Origin: Ryuthela nishihirai
Lineage: Eukaryota > Arthropoda > Arachnida > Araneae > Heptathelidae
DNA: 64,000 nucleotides
Reading direction: 5' to 3'
NCBI GenBank assembly: GCA_038380435.1
Contig: JAWZYU010000004.1
Coordinates: 25,146,001-25,210,000, forward strand
Under the pieces are notes generated by a model. That model saw only the letters and a list, made by a program, of their open reading frames with translations, was not told the origin of the DNA and made no database searches. This document shows positions 30,311-42,752 of this stretch, one piece after another (within the stretch, counting starts at the first letter, position 1; each line of letters starts with the position of its first letter). The position numbers and the translations under genes were made by a program.

Positions 30311-31826
30311 CTATACTTAAAAAGAATAAAAATACCTACTGAATATCGAACATTTTTCCACTTTTAAATGTAATCAGGGAGTATTAAGGTACCTGTATTG
30401 ACTTTTATGCTATAGTCTGCATTTCTCACCCGTACTTTTAATAGTATCTTAGTCTCTGAAGTAGCCCAATACATGACATAGAGCGAAGGAACTTATGCTT
30501 ATCACTCCATAACACTATATGTGGGTAAATATTTTACCTAATCACATATTTTGTACAATAATCTATGCTGTGGGATTATTTGGAGCTACTAAATAAATAA
30601 TCAGCTCTTGCAAGTGATAAATTATGCATAATGAGTTACAACTACATAACGAGTTAAGAATTACAGAATTGCCCCTTCATTACAAAAGTACATTACAGCA
30701 GTTATTTACAAAAAATAAATTATACAGTGTTTCATTACTTTTTATATATTGCTAAGAACAAAAACCCAAGTAAAATATATACAGCTGAAAGGCAATTAGA
30801 ATACCTCTGATTGTTTAAAGCAGTGGAACATAATTTCTCAATATTTGTTATTGCTTGAATAACAACATAAAACAAGATTTTTTTTTTCATCCTAAACATA
30901 TACATACTATTCAATCATAAAACAGTTTATAGATTACTATATTTCTATAAACTAAATCACTTAATGCAGTAACACGTTAAAAGCTGTAGAATATTTTCCC
31001 CTTAACGTATAAAAACAATATTCTTATATCTGGTTTTTTTTCCAAAAAAAAAAAACTATTTTTATACCATTTTAAAAACCAAGCAAATAGTGATTATATT
31101 TTTTTATTGAAAGATTACTATTTTTTTTTTTGAAAACGCATTTCACATGATACGTTTACATTGTTGAGTATCACAAATATATAAATTATGAATATATTTC
31201 AGAGATGTGTGAGCTAACATTTTTACATCAAGCTGAATTGTAGAAATACAAGCTTCTTTTGTCCATGACTTGTTTTTAATTTTTACACTTCTTTTGAACA
31301 ATTACATCTATTTTACAGAAGAAATACAGAATTTCACAATAATTATGCACAAATAATTATACCTGCAGGAAAATAGTTTAAGAAGGGCTTGTTATTCAGT
31401 TAGGTTTGTGAGGCAGTCAAAGCCTCTTGATTAATTCCTTAGACTCATGATTTAAAAGGGTGGTATGAATGAGTAAAAAATCTTAAGCTTCCCACATTTC
31501 TACTACATTTAAAAAAAGTTTTTTCATATCAGCAATAATCAATAAAGTTAATGTTCTTTAAGTTTCTTTTAATCCTTACAATCTTCATTACTCCGTGATT
31601 TGCCAAATGGAATATTTGGGCCATAACTGCAACTACATTACATTTAATGCCAATTAAGCTTAATAATATTTTTCAATGTCTGTTATCTGCGTTTTTTCAT
31701 TTCTCTATTGGCTTCGTTGAAACTTTCCTATAAAAAGAACACAATCATGAATACATTTAATACTAAACATCATTCAATATGATGCTCAAAATTTAATACA
31801 CAGAACTGAAAATATACATTAGCATA
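30311..31826. other. AT-rich stretch, no gene seen
   Basis: Homopolymer A/T runs; no ORF with family resemblance. Confidence 0.4.
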
Positions 31827-32997
31827 CATCGAAGAGCCAAAACATTATGACCACCTGTTTAATATGATGTTGGTCCTTCACCTGCTGCCAAAACAGCTCT
31901 TACCTGGCAAGGCATGGACACCACAAGATTTCTAAAGGTGTCTTGTAGTATCTGGTACCAACACCTTACCGGCAGATCCTTTAACTCTTGTAAGTTATAT
32001 GGTTGAGTCACCACAGATCTGGTATGCTGCTCCAACACAAACCACAGATGCTTGATTGGATTGATGTCCAGGGAATGTGGAGACCTGGAAGTCTTCATGT
32101 TCCATGAACCATTCTCGAACAATTCAATCCGGGCAGTGTGGCATGGCGCATTATCCTGCTGAAAGAAAACACTACTAAAGGGAGATATCATTGCCATGAA
32201 AGGATGTACCTAGTCTGCAATGATGTTTAGGTAGATGGTAGACATCATAGTTTCCTGAATACAACTGACTGGACCCAGGGTTTTCCAGCAAAATATCACC
32301 CAAAGCATTACACTAACTACACCGGCTTGTTTTCATCCCGTGGTGCACCCTGGTGCCAACTCTTCTCCAGGTAAACGATGCACATGTACCCCACTGTCCA
32401 CATGATGAAACAGGAAACAAGATTCATTGGACCAGACGACCTTCTTCCAATCATTCAAGATCCAGTTTTAATGCTCACGTAACCGTTGTAGGCGCTTTCG
32501 ACAGTGCTGCGGCTACACAGCTCCATTTTTAGCAGAATTCAACATACTGTGTGTTGCGACATATTACTCCCATCACCAGCATTCAAATTACATGCAAGTT
32601 GCACCTCAGTATCCCTTCTGTTGGCTCATACCATATGGGATAACCTTTGCTCACCTCTAGCATCGATGAGACGTGGTTGGCCTACACCTTGCCGGTGGTT
32701 TGTGGTTTTCCCTTCTCAGACCACTTTTTGAAGGTATTAACCACATCTGACTGTGAGTACCCCACAAGCCTTGCTGTCTCAGAAATGCTGACCCAGTCGT
32801 CTGGTCATTACAATTTGGCATTTATCAAACTCACTAAGTCTGCTGCCTTTCCCATCTGAAGAATAATACTAATTAACAGAGCTCAGTATCAGATGTTATT
32901 TATACCATTTCATGATCTTCATGTGAGCCGTCGTTTACCTGCAGTTGCTTTGATTTGCATAAAGACGCATTGGTCATAATGTTTTGGCTCTTCGATG
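31827..32997 (-). mobile_element. Tc1-A transposon, complete ends, inactive transposase
   Basis: TIRs CATCGAAGAGCCAAAACATT and its inverse lie between TA dinucleotides (31825-31826, 32998-32999). The minus-strand transposase fragment 32197-31859 has FFQQDNAPCHTARI (catalytic Asp) and DINPIKHLW, where Lys replaces the usual catalytic Glu. The upstream transposase is frame-broken. It is closely related to 22241-23942 and 9637-10063. Confidence 0.9.
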
Positions 32998-33004
32998 TAA
33001 AACT

Positions 33005-34070
33005 ACACTGGAGAAAAAAAGTTAAGCATAATATACAAATTTTAGAAGGTATCAAAAATGCAATAATGAAATGCTATAAGATTTGGAGTGAAAAGCATTG
33101 TTATATGATACAATAAACAGAGAGGCATAGAGCAAACCAATCCCATCCATGGTTATGCAAATGAATGCAAGAGTCTTCATAACTATGGGACCAGTTTCAT
33201 CAGAACACAGAAGTTAATACAGAGTATGATGACCCGAACAGTTACATAGGCATCACAATGACTTCTCATATTGTTTACCAGGCTAGTTTTAGCAGAATTC
33301 AACATACTGTGTGTTGCGACATGAGGCATGGTGGCAGTGTATCCCACTATTCCTTGAGAGCAGCTCGTGTCGGGTTCTTGGAGGGGGTTGATGACCTCCA
33401 ATGTGTCTCCCCAGTGCATCTCACCTCTATATAAGGTTCAGGTCAAGAGAATAGGCTAGTCACTCCATCTGCTGAACATCATCACTTTCAAGGAATTCAT
33501 GGACTGGTTGAGCCCTATGAGGATGCACATTATCATCCATTAATTCCCCTTAAAGCATCACATATGACTGAAGGATATTGATATTGTTCACATTACTACT
33601 AAAGAGTATCTTTGGCAAATACATGGAGCAATATGTATTCATTTGACATAATGGCACCCCAGACCATCAAACCACCACCACCACCACAGTAATAGGTGTC
33701 ATTCTCTAATATTAGAGGGTTGGTAATGAGTTGCCTGTTCTTTCCAGATCAAAACTTATCATGAATCAGACTGGATTGTAATTCAGTGGTGAAGAGCACA
33801 TTGCTCTGGGGTTCAGTCATGATGTTGCCTGTACTATATTAGTTGGGCTCTCCTGTGAGAAGGATTGAGGGAAATACAAACTGTCAGACATATACTTTAT
33901 ACCAAAACCTTCCATAAACAGTTTAACCTTCCAATGGCTGCAGAAAGCTCCAGAATCTGCCTGCCTACAGTATGATGTCAGGCTTTAGTGCAAGATAACA
34001 ATCATTCTGCACTATTGTTACTCTTGGATGACCTCGCACCTGTCTACAGATAATGTCTCCTATCTGTTGG
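33005..34070 (-). mobile_element. Tc1-like transposon remnant (family B)
   Basis: The minus strand shows dispersed transposase pieces: VRWGAIM-like sequence near 33650, MDDNVHPHRAQ near 33530, a YSLDLN block near 33460 and MHWGDTLEVINPLQEPDT at 33419-33366. These are the DNAxPH..SPDLNPIE region of Tc1 transposases. Frames are broken and ends were not located. A stretch at 33290-33330 (TTTTAGCAGAATTCAACATA) also occurs in Tc1-A at 32526, suggesting a patch of shared sequence. Confidence 0.65.
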
Positions 34071-34365
34071 AATGGTCTCCAAAATCTTGAAAGCACTGAT
34101 TAGGTGCACTTCAAGTCCTAGCTACATTGGTCTGAGATCATCTGGACTCTTAACTTACTGATTACCCCATATAAATGCATCCTTACATTTTTTTGTCATA
34201 CTAGTGTTATGAAATGCTCTACCAATGCACAAACACAATGCTTACTCAACAGGAAATGAGTGGCACATTCATGTGTTAGGCAATATCTTTTTTACAATGA
34301 AGTGTGGTTCCACTTGAGTGGTAAAATAAACAATCAGAACTGACTGTGGAGTGCTAAAATAAAAA

Positions 34366-34397
34366 AAAAATAAATACCCCCTCAAGCAGCTGTAGCC
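34366..34397 (-). mobile_element. SINE-1 tail fragment
   Basis: AATAAATACCCCCTCAAGCA followed by GCTG; only the 3' extremity is present. Confidence 0.7.
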
Positions 34398-34494
34398 CAT
34401 ACATATATAAAAATCCTCTGCATTCATTGAATATTGGTGTGTGGTGTACAGTGTCTTGAAGGTCATGTATGGTGCCATTGTTTATGAGGAGACA

Positions 34495-34590
34495 ATGTGG
34501 AATTCTTATAGTCTTCTGACCAAATTCATTTCGTTGTTGGAAAATATGAAAGGGACTGGTGGTTCTAGCATTATGGAGTGACTGCCCACA
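34495..34590 (+). repeat. Unidentified repeat R4 (second copy 43015-43095)
   Basis: TCTTCTGACCAAATTCATTT, then GAAAGGGA.TGGTGGTTC and AGCATTATGGA, are shared with 43015-43095. The family is unknown. Confidence 0.55.
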
Positions 34591-34649
34591 ATACAAATAC
34601 AATAGGCACCAGTTATTGTGATTACTTTGGGAAAACATATTTTGAATAT

Positions 34650-36830
34650 ATTAAGAAGCGATTCTAATAAATAAAATTCTTACGAATAGCATCTACAGGA
34701 TGGTAAACTTTCTCATTATAAAATATGTATATAGAAACTAAAAACATAATTTCACTTTGCTGGAACTGAAATAGCTCCACTGTCCCAAGGCTATGATCAA
34801 AGACTATTCTATGGCTATTACTGTCCAGTTGTTATTTGCCTGACACTGCCTAAGAAGAGATTTTTCTGATGGAATCAAGGAGTGGTCTGAGAGCAAAAAG
34901 TGCATGTGTATCAGGGCCTTAAATGTACCTTTAAACGTGACTGAAAATTGTTTTGTTTCTTAAACTTTGATGGTGTGTATATTATAATAAAATGTTTTAC
35001 GAAATTCCAACCCTGTTTAAATAATGAGAATTGGTGCAATACTGATTTTAATAACCAAAAATGTGATATGAATAAATAATGAAAATATAGTATATTTTGA
35101 TTATTTGAATCCATTCTTTGAAATATGCTCTTATAAAGTGGTTGAGTCTAAAAATATATGATATATTAAGAGAGGGTAGACAGCCTAATTCTTAAGAATT
35201 TTTTAATAGTGTAAGAAATATAAAAAGAAACAAGAATGATATTGCATATTTTTTTTTCATTGACTTGTATTGGGATAGGAGGATATTGTGAAACTGCATT
35301 AATTTAATTTTGGCTTTAGATAATGTAGTGTTACATAAGAACATGATTGTGCATTAAATGATAGTAAAAAGCTAATTATTTATGAACATCAGGACCAATG
35401 CCTACATAATGGGAATGCCTGCTGATTTCAAGATGTGAAGCCACATAGATAGCAGCAACATTCTGACAAGGTAGAGACAACTACCCTTCTGCACATACAC
35501 ACCCAAACGGCTCAAAAAGAACCTAGTGCTGACGGATCTACAAGTACCAGTCTACCAACTTTATCTTCCTCACATTTTTCCCATTACATGCGTATTTTAG
35601 ATGTTATAGAGCTTCGAAGTTAAGATTCCCATTGATATAACATGGAAAGATAACATTATAGCTCTCTTTGAGTATAATATTGTTGTTACCAATTTAAAAT
35701 TTTTTACTAATTCAAATAATATATTACTTTAAAAAAAAAAGAGTGCTAGATACAGTACTCAAAATGTTGCTCATTTTCTTGGGCTGGACACTCTTGTCCC
35801 CCTCCCCCTCATTAAACTAATCCTGTATGAGTAATGAAATGTGGAAGTTTATAACAGTTTGTCAGCTTTTTATTATGTCAGCATATTGCACAACGACACA
35901 AATATATGTATGAACCAGGGTGAATTAAGCAATTGGGAGCCCTGGAACAAAGTTCTAAATAGCAGCCTTAGAGCTGTATTCTACATGGAGCCCCTTTATC
36001 CTTCTAAATTGAAAAATAATGAAAATTGAAATACTTTATGTAACTTCGTCAATTGATGTGATAAAAAAATAACATTAAACAAGAAACAGGAGGGGACCCT
36101 GTAGTTGGGAGAAGTAATTGAAATAAAAAAGCTAACATATAGCCAATTCCATGCTGCCGCATAAACTTTGTGCCTATTGTATTTAAAAAATATTACATTT
36201 AATCATTAATTCTTTTAGCAAATTTTCCGCTTTATGCTTAATTAAAAAATGGGTACTGATATCAAAATGATCTTGCTTAAATCTATTGCTCATGTATTTC
36301 CCTTAATAATAAAGCTCTACTGCACTAGTAATGATAAATTATTAGATAAAGAACTGCTTTGAAATAAAAATAAAATTTTGTTCTTTAAAGAATTACAGTT
36401 AAATAACATTATTGGGTAACACTTTAAAATTTCGGATTTTAATGGATAATAATATTCAATTGTAATGCGATTATTTTTAAACTTTTTTTCATTAGAGAGT
36501 ATAAATCATTATTCCAGTTGTATCTCCAAGAAATATTCTAGTTTATTGTATACGATTAACCATCTGTCTGATTCTTTACCATATGACTTCAACCAGATCA
36601 CTATATACTTACCATTAGCATAGGTCAGCTTACCATGGAATGGTACTTCCTTCATGTGGCAAGTTCTGAAGCTTCCTATACACACTTGTTAATATGGGGT
36701 TTCATGGAAATTGGCAGGCATTCCCATTATGTAGGCACTGATCAGGACATACAAAGAAAGTGGTTCTGATCACAAGGTATTTAGCCACTATTATGATGTT
36801 GAAGTATGATGATGTTATAATTGGGTACAG
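34650..36830. other. AT-rich stretch, no gene seen
   Basis: No supported exon, RNA gene or recognised repeat. Confidence 0.4.
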
Positions 36831-36839
36831 AGGAAAAAT

Positions 36840-36916
36840 TGTCTGAACTGGGTGGGATCTGAACCCACTACCTCCTGATAACATGTCAGATGATTCTGAC
36901 CACTATCCGGCTAAAA
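36840..36916 (-). repeat. tRNA-like repeat T2, copy 2
   Basis: GAACCCACTACCTCCTGATA and ACATGTCAG match 43466-43548 and the reverse complement of 3680-3760. It is probably the tRNA-derived part of a decayed SINE. Confidence 0.5.
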
Positions 36917-37350
36917 AGTGCCTCATAGCTTAAGAAATGTTTGTAACAGATCCTGGATGCTTGGTAACAGAAACAAGTCTATCTGCTGCTATGTACCTAA
37001 AAACAAGCAATATTGTAAATTAAAGTGAAATAAAAAATTCTTTAACATTTTGTTACATCAATTATGCTTTTAACTTGGGGTATATTTATTTATTTTAGAG
37101 TCCTTGTGACTTTATTCAATCCCCCATAATTTAAATCCAATAATTTCGATCTTTTCCAATTATATATGTCCCATAAAAAACCTAGTTTCATGCAATTAGG
37201 TGAATAAAAATCTTTTGATGGTTTCCTGCTCTGTACCTGAATGGCAGCATGATGCAGAAGATGGAATGCCAAGAATAAACTTGTTCAAAGTTGTGCTCAA
37301 ATTTCCAAAGGATGATCACTCTGAGGTGTGAAGAGGAATTGAAGGCATAA

Positions 37351-38041
37351 TGTGATGCCCCATCGTTCACTTTTACTTTACCTTAACCAGTTTTGTTTAA
37401 TTTACGTTATATTTATCATTTTGGGGATTTTTATTTCCTTTTTGGCATCGCAGCACTCGTTTCCTAATTTCTAGGAGTTGCGCATGCGCCGCAACTCCGA
37501 TCTTCCGACTGTACCGTTAAAGTGCGTGCCAAGGACACGCCCCCTCTTGCGTCATAGCTTGCGTCATTCGTCATAGTATGCAAATGTCTTTCCCGGCATG
37601 CGCCAACTCATTGTCAAAAATCTGTGACCTGCGAGTCACTTAAGCGGTAGAGTAAGCAGTAGCACAAGTTGTAGCACGTGAGTGCACGAGCACAAGGTGC
37701 GTAGCACCAAGCACAGTGCATGTAGCACAGGAGTTATGTGTTCTTCATTGATGTTTTGGTGAGTTGAATTATTTTGGAAATAAATCTGTTTTGTTATAAA
37801 CCTTTTGAGTCTGTACAGTTTTTTCTCTTGAGCAACGCGAATTAAGGATTTTTTTATATTTCATATTACTTGACAATCATTTTAATTCTTACTCATTAAC
37901 GCTCGCTGGTATTTGAACCCTAACTCAACTTTTTATCAACTTATTCTACTTTTGGCAATTTGTTAATTATTGCCTGGCGCCCGTCTAAGCTATCCGGAGC
38001 ATAAAACTTAAAGTATTTTGCATTTGTTTTGGAGCGTTACA
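37351..38041 (+). repeat. 5' LTR
   Basis: TGTGATGCCCC...GCGTTACA, 691 bp. It holds a GC-rich palindrome around TTGCGCATGCGCCGCAA (37474-37498, NRF1-like), CACGCCCC, short repeats of the GTAGCAC type near 37670-37730, and AATAAA near 37779 as a likely polyadenylation signal. Confidence 0.92.
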
Positions 38042-38058
38042 GAGTACAATAAAAGAAG

Positions 38059-38078
38059 TGGTGCAGCGAACAGGGACT
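38059..38078 (+). other. Primer-binding site, tRNA-Lys-like
   Basis: TGGTGCAGCGAACAGGGACT begins 17 bases after the LTR end. It resembles the tRNA-Lys PBS (TGGCGCCCGAACAGGGAC). The relative at 53450 has TGGCGCACCGAACACAGGG at the same offset. Confidence 0.65.
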
Positions 38079-38412
38079 CGCCAGTATTTAAAGATAGTAT
38101 ATATATTTGTGGATAAATTTTGTATGATTGTCAAAGATAGTAATTTTTTGAGCTCAGTAGTTGTATATACTAGTTGTAGATTTAACGGCAGCTTAAGCCG
38201 AGAATTTTTGTTGAGCAAGTAGCTTAACATTTTTTGTGTATTATTCAAAGGTACTGAAGTTTCAGCGTAGATATTGCTGAATATTTAAGATATTTGTTGT
38301 ATGTAATGATTAGAAGTGTCCGGGCACACACGTAAGTAGGCACGATAAAAAAAATCTTTTTTTTTTGATAAGCAAATTTATATTTTTGTAAAGCTTAGTT
38401 ATAGCTTTAGTA

Positions 38413-39600
38413 TTGTTGTATAGCAGTACCTTTGAGCGCTGCTCAAAATTAAAAAAGGTTTTCAAAATTTCCAAAATTCAAAATTTCGGCAGACCGCTAA
38501 ACATGTCTGCTAACAATATGGCCGATTCCGCCATAATGACTCCCAACATAGAAAGAGTAAAGGGTAGATTGCAAGATGTAATGATGGAAGCAAAAGTGCT
38601 AATGAATCTGCTTGATGATAATCGGGAGAAAAGGGGAATGACAACAACCCCTAAATTTGCTGACAATGCTACGTCAGTTCACCAACGAAGAAACTTTGAA
38701 CGTAAGGTTCCATTTTCTGTTCCGTCAGAAGCAAGCGATAGAACAGAGTATTTTCAATCGCCACAACGATGATTTGCCAACCCATCCATTAACTATAGTC
38801 CTTATGTTAATTGGCCTTTACCTGAGATAAGGTTCGACGGTTCGAAACGTCCGTCATCGTGGACATTTGTCAAGTCCATGGAGGAGCACTTCCGTTTACA
38901 TGAAGTGCCAAGCAACAAAAAAGTTGTTTTAGCAGTATCTTGCCTAATTGGATGTGCTAAGCAATGGTGGAATAACATAGGATGTCGTCACGACATAGAA
39001 CTTTGGGAAGAATTTAAAAACGAAATCATGGACATATATCCGGCTTATAATGATTTTACAGAACTAGCTACAGAGTTGTTTTCACGAAGACAAAGGGAAA
39101 GAGATGACATAGAAAAATTTATATGGGGTACAGTAGAGTTATACCAGCTGTACGATGCTGATGCCGCTGAAATTGATATTGTAAATTGCATTTTGTCTCA
39201 ATTGCTTTTGCCCATTAGAGAATTCCTAGAAGTACGAAACGTAAATACAATTTCAGAGTTAGTCAAATTGGCTCGTCAATACACTGCAAGAAGACAATCT
39301 GCAGAAAATACACTTAACCAACAATGGATGCCATTCCCGCCAAAGCAGCGATATCAGGTTGAGTCGCATAGAATGACTCCCGCACGAACGGAATTTACAC
39401 GGTCCCGACAATTTGCGCCGAACGCGCCTAGAACTACAGAATATGAACGAAGTAGAGACTTTTTGCCACGTCAAGCTTCGAACCATAACACTACACCTAA
39501 AACTTTGTAGAGAAACCCCCAACTGTAATTTTTATGGCCGACTAGGACATACTGAGAAATACTGCTATCAAAGGAATGAAAATTCGGGAAACTTTCATCG
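38413..39600 (+). pseudogene. Gag-like protein with in-frame stop and defective zinc knuckle
   Basis: One frame runs 38413-39510, broken only by TGA at 38770. The start is probably MSANNMADS at 38503 within that frame. The C-terminal half shows the retrotransposon capsid pattern: WTFVKSMEEHFRLHEV, AVSCLIGCAKQWWNN, WEEFKNEIMDIYP, and FIWGTVELYQLY. After the stop at 39508 the zinc-knuckle region lies in the next frame: CNFYGRLGHTEKYC, with Tyr where the second Cys of CX2CX4HX4C belongs. The LTRs are nearly identical, so these defects may predate insertion, or the TGA may be read through. Flanking LTRs argue against a domesticated host gene. Confidence 0.8.
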
Positions 39601-39606
39601 GGTTCT

Positions 39607-40164
39607 TTGAAGCGAGAGGCCAAAGTTCCTCAAGAAAAGCCCTCTCATGAGTTATGCCTTGCCACTATGGCATTACCTTTTGTTACTGATTGCCATGAAG
39701 TAACTAAAGTAACAGATCAAAACGATACAGAAGTCGATCTTCAGTTTGCTAAGGAACAAGTTTGCGACGATAATAATGACGAATGTCGATTGACAGTGCA
39801 GCCGCGGTCCCGTGGACTTTTTGACTTACCTTGTGGTCCAGAACAGATTATTTCAGAAGCACCTATAAAATGTCCCGTTAGTGCAAATAATGAAAGTTTA
39901 AATAACGAAGTTTGTGAAGTAGAACAACCATATGATAAAGCCGTTTTTGAAAAGGTTTCTAAAGTAGAAGTTTTTAATGAAAATAATTTTGAGTCTGATT
40001 TAAGTGAAGAAAAAACCAACCAAGAAGTTGTGCCGACCGCAAGTATTCCTGACAAGTCTGGAGGTCCTCAACTATTAAAGCGTCATTTGGAGGCGGACAC
40101 CAATAAGCCTAGAAAGTACGAGAAAAGGTTCTTCAAAAATCCGCACGGAGCAACGAGAAGCTGA
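39607..40164 (+). CDS. Second ORF of the LTR element, unknown acidic protein
   Basis: This 185-codon ORF is in the same frame as gag, after the zinc-knuckle region. It is acidic and Ser/Glu-rich (TDQNDTEVDL, DLSEEKTNQE) with a basic C-terminus (KRHLEADTNKPRKYEKRFFK). There is no protease motif (DTG/DSG). It may be a gag-pol linker remnant or an accessory ORF. I do not recognise a family. Confidence 0.45.
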   Translation: MKREAKVPQEKPSHELCLATMALPFVTDCHEVTKVTDQNDTEVDLQFAKEQVCDDNNDECRLTVQPRSRGLFDLPCGPEQIISEAPIKCPVSANNESLNNEVCEVEQPYDKAVFEKVSKVEVFNENNFESDLSEEKTNQEVVPTASIPDKSGGPQLLKRHLEADTNKPRKYEKRFFKNPHGATRS

Positions 40165-41840
40165 CGAAACAACTCGATCCTGCAGAGCGACAACTGGCAG
40201 CGAAGCAGTGAACATAGCCAAGATGACGTCACGAGAGAGATCTACAGCGACGACTTGACTTGAACGAGATTTTCAGTAACAACTTTACGTGAAGCCACCC
40301 AACGACGACGGAAGGATGTTATCGGAAACGGACTAGATGATTTATCGCCACGGAGTGCCAACAATGAAATTTAAGTATATTTTTCTTTCACTTGGCACTT
40401 GTTGATTTATATAAATGTTCTCTTTTTTTTCTGGAATAGATGAAGACGAAGAAGAAGCCTTGTGAATTATATAGTTAGTGATGTTTAATTTCTTGTTGAA
40501 ACTTTAGAGTTCGATATTTATTTTTGAAAAGTGAATTTATTGTAGTTCGAGTTTATACTCTGTGAATAGAATTTTTTTTTGCATTCTTGTTCATCGAGGT
40601 TCTAGTTATTTATGTGAGTTAAAATGTATTTTTGCAAATTTTTTCGTTTCAGCTGACTGATAGCTGAAAATATTGTAAGTCGATATTGAAAGTTTAGAAA
40701 TTGTAAAATGTTTCTGGATATGAATGAGAAGAGTGAAAGAGAATTAGTAATTTAATATTTTTTATGTTTAAGAATTTGTATTGTAAAATATCGTGCATTC
40801 CAAAGTGAATTTATGTAAAAAAAAAGGAGATTCATGTACAAGTTATTCGATGAAATGTTATCATCGTATATTATAAATTATTCACACTCTTTTTTCTTTA
40901 TTCTTAGATACGATTTATGCATATGTGTTTAAATCTGTTCAGTGTCATCAGTGATATTTATGTGTCAATTGTATTGTACACATTGTATTGTGTAACGTAA
41001 TTTTTGGGATGACATTGGCAGTATTTATTGGTATATATAGATGATGACCATGATGATGACTGCAGAATTTTGTTTTTTTGTGTACCTTTTTGGAGCTGTC
41101 CCCAAATGGCCTAGTCTGATAACCGAGTTGTTACCAGCATAACTCCTTTGGGAGGGGGACGTTGGCTCTGAAGGGGGAGGTAATTAATGATTTTTTATTT
41201 CAGCTAGATCGCGATTTCTGTGAATAGAAGAAGAATTAGCGGATGATTACATTCTCGCTTGTTTGTAAATTTTGAATTTTCTTAGCTTTGCGTATTTGAA
41301 TGTAATTAGGAGGAGATAACGGTGTTCGAATACCCGTTTTTTTATGTGATTTAGGTGAAGATTTGGCTGTCACATATTTTTTTGTGGTTAGGGGAAAAGC
41401 AGAAGTTATCACCCCGCTAACAAAATTATAATGAATTTTTTTCTCTTTTCATATATTTAACAATTAGAATCTAAGGAAGATTAGGAGTTCATTAACCTGT
41501 TATTTTCTGTACAGTTCAAGATATGCCAATTTCGAGTTTGTATCAGAATTTGATACTAGTTAGACCGATGATGCTAGTATACAGTTAACTGTCACAGCCA
41601 CTGGTATATATTGACACTAGGTTAGCTGTTAATTACATATTTTTGTCAGGAGGAAAAGGGAGGAGGTACCTTTGGTTGTGCTGGAAAATTGTGTCAAAGT
41701 GAGAATAGTTCGTCATATCAAAATTTGCGCTAGCATACTTTTACTTATTTATGTTCAGCCATGTGTAAATGACGTAAGATGTGTCCTTTATTCAAAATTG
41801 CCCGTCAAAATTTGTTAGGTCAAATCTTTTGACTCCCTTT
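40165..41840 (+). other. Long noncoding internal region of the LTR element
   Basis: About 1.7 kb lack coding capacity where pol should be. From about 40630 the sequence is alignable with 53560-54740 in the gag-less relative (shared GTTTCA.CTGACTGA.AGCTGA, GAGCTGTCCCCAA, GGGAGG.GGACGT). Retention in both copies suggests cis functions such as packaging or dimerisation signals; this is inference. Confidence 0.5.
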
Positions 41841-41852
41841 GGAAGGGGGAGT
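41841..41852 (+). other. Polypurine tract
   Basis: GGAAGGGGGAGT lies directly before the 3' LTR start (TGTGATG at 41853). The relative has GGAAGAGGGAGT at the same place (54730-54741). Confidence 0.8.
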
Positions 41853-42545
41853 TGTGATGCCCCATCGTTCACTTTTACTTTAACTTAACCAGTTTTGTTT
41901 AATTTACGTTACATTTATCATTTTGGGGATTTTTATTTCCTTTTTGGCATCGCAGCACTCGTTTCCTAGTTTCTAGGAGTTGCGCATGCGCCGCAACTCC
42001 GATCTTCCGACTGTACCGTTAAAGTGCGTGCCAAGGACACGCCCCCTCTTGCGTCATAGCTTGCGTCGTTCGTCATAGTATGCAAATGTCTTTCCCGGCA
42101 TGCGCCAGCTCATTGTCAAAAACCTGTGACCTGCGAGTCACTTAAGCGGTAGAGTAAGCAGTAGCACAAGTTGTAGCACATGTGAGTGCACGAGCACAAG
42201 GTGCGTAGCACCAAGCACAGTGCATGTAGCACAGGAGTTATGTGTTTTTCATTGATGTCTTGGTGAGTTGAATTATTTTGGAAATAAATCTGTTTTGTTA
42301 TAAACCTTTTGAGTCTGTACAGTTTTTTCTCTTGAGCAATGCGAATTAAGGATTTTTTTATATTTCATATTACTTGACAATCATTTTAATTCTTACTCAT
42401 TAACGCTCGCTGGTATTTGAACCCTAACTCAACTTTTTATCAACTTATTCTACTTTTGGCAATTTGTTAATTATTGCCTGGCGCCCATCTAAGCTATCCG
42501 GAGCATAAAACTTCAAGTATTTTGCATTTGTTTTGGAGCGTTACA
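41853..42545 (+). repeat. 3' LTR
   Basis: TGTGATGCCCC...GCGTTACA, 693 bp, nearly identical to the 5' LTR and followed by the target duplication ATAA. Confidence 0.92.
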
Positions 42546-42703
42546 ATAATCATCAAAGGCAGTTGAAGGCACAACATATAATGAGGAACTGAATTTATTG
42601 AATGAAATTCTAAAATCCATGTACTTAAGAGGGAGGACTTGAGTGATACATAAATTTTACAGCAATTTGCCATGATGGAGAATGCAATGATTAACTATAA
42701 TGG

Positions 42704-42752
42704 CTACTGAGTTAAAAGGCTACTCAGTAAAAGTTGCCTTTTAACTCAGTAG
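42704..42752. repeat. Short perfect hairpin
   Basis: CTACTGAGTTAAAAGGC and GCCTTTTAACTCAGTAG form 17-bp perfect arms around a 15-bp loop. It could be a minimal foldback element remnant or chance; no flanking duplication was found. Confidence 0.7.

Larger units (their letters stand above)
37347..42549 (+). mobile_element. Gag-only LTR retrotransposon with 4-bp target duplication
   Basis: Two LTRs (37351-38041 and 41853-42545) are flanked by ATAA on both sides (37347-37350, 42546-42549). By eye they differ at about 11 positions plus one 2-bp indel in ~691 bp, so insertion is recent. Between them are a tRNA-Lys-like primer site, a gag-like ORF with breaks, a second ORF, a long noncoding stretch and a polypurine tract. 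No protease, reverse transcriptase, RNase H or integrase is present, so it depends on an autonomous partner. A gag-less relative lies at 53437-55513. Confidence 0.92.

Noticed and set aside
38413..39510. Domesticated Gag (Arc/PNMA-like) host gene
   Set aside because: It is flanked by near-identical LTRs, PBS, PPT and a target duplication, and is broken.
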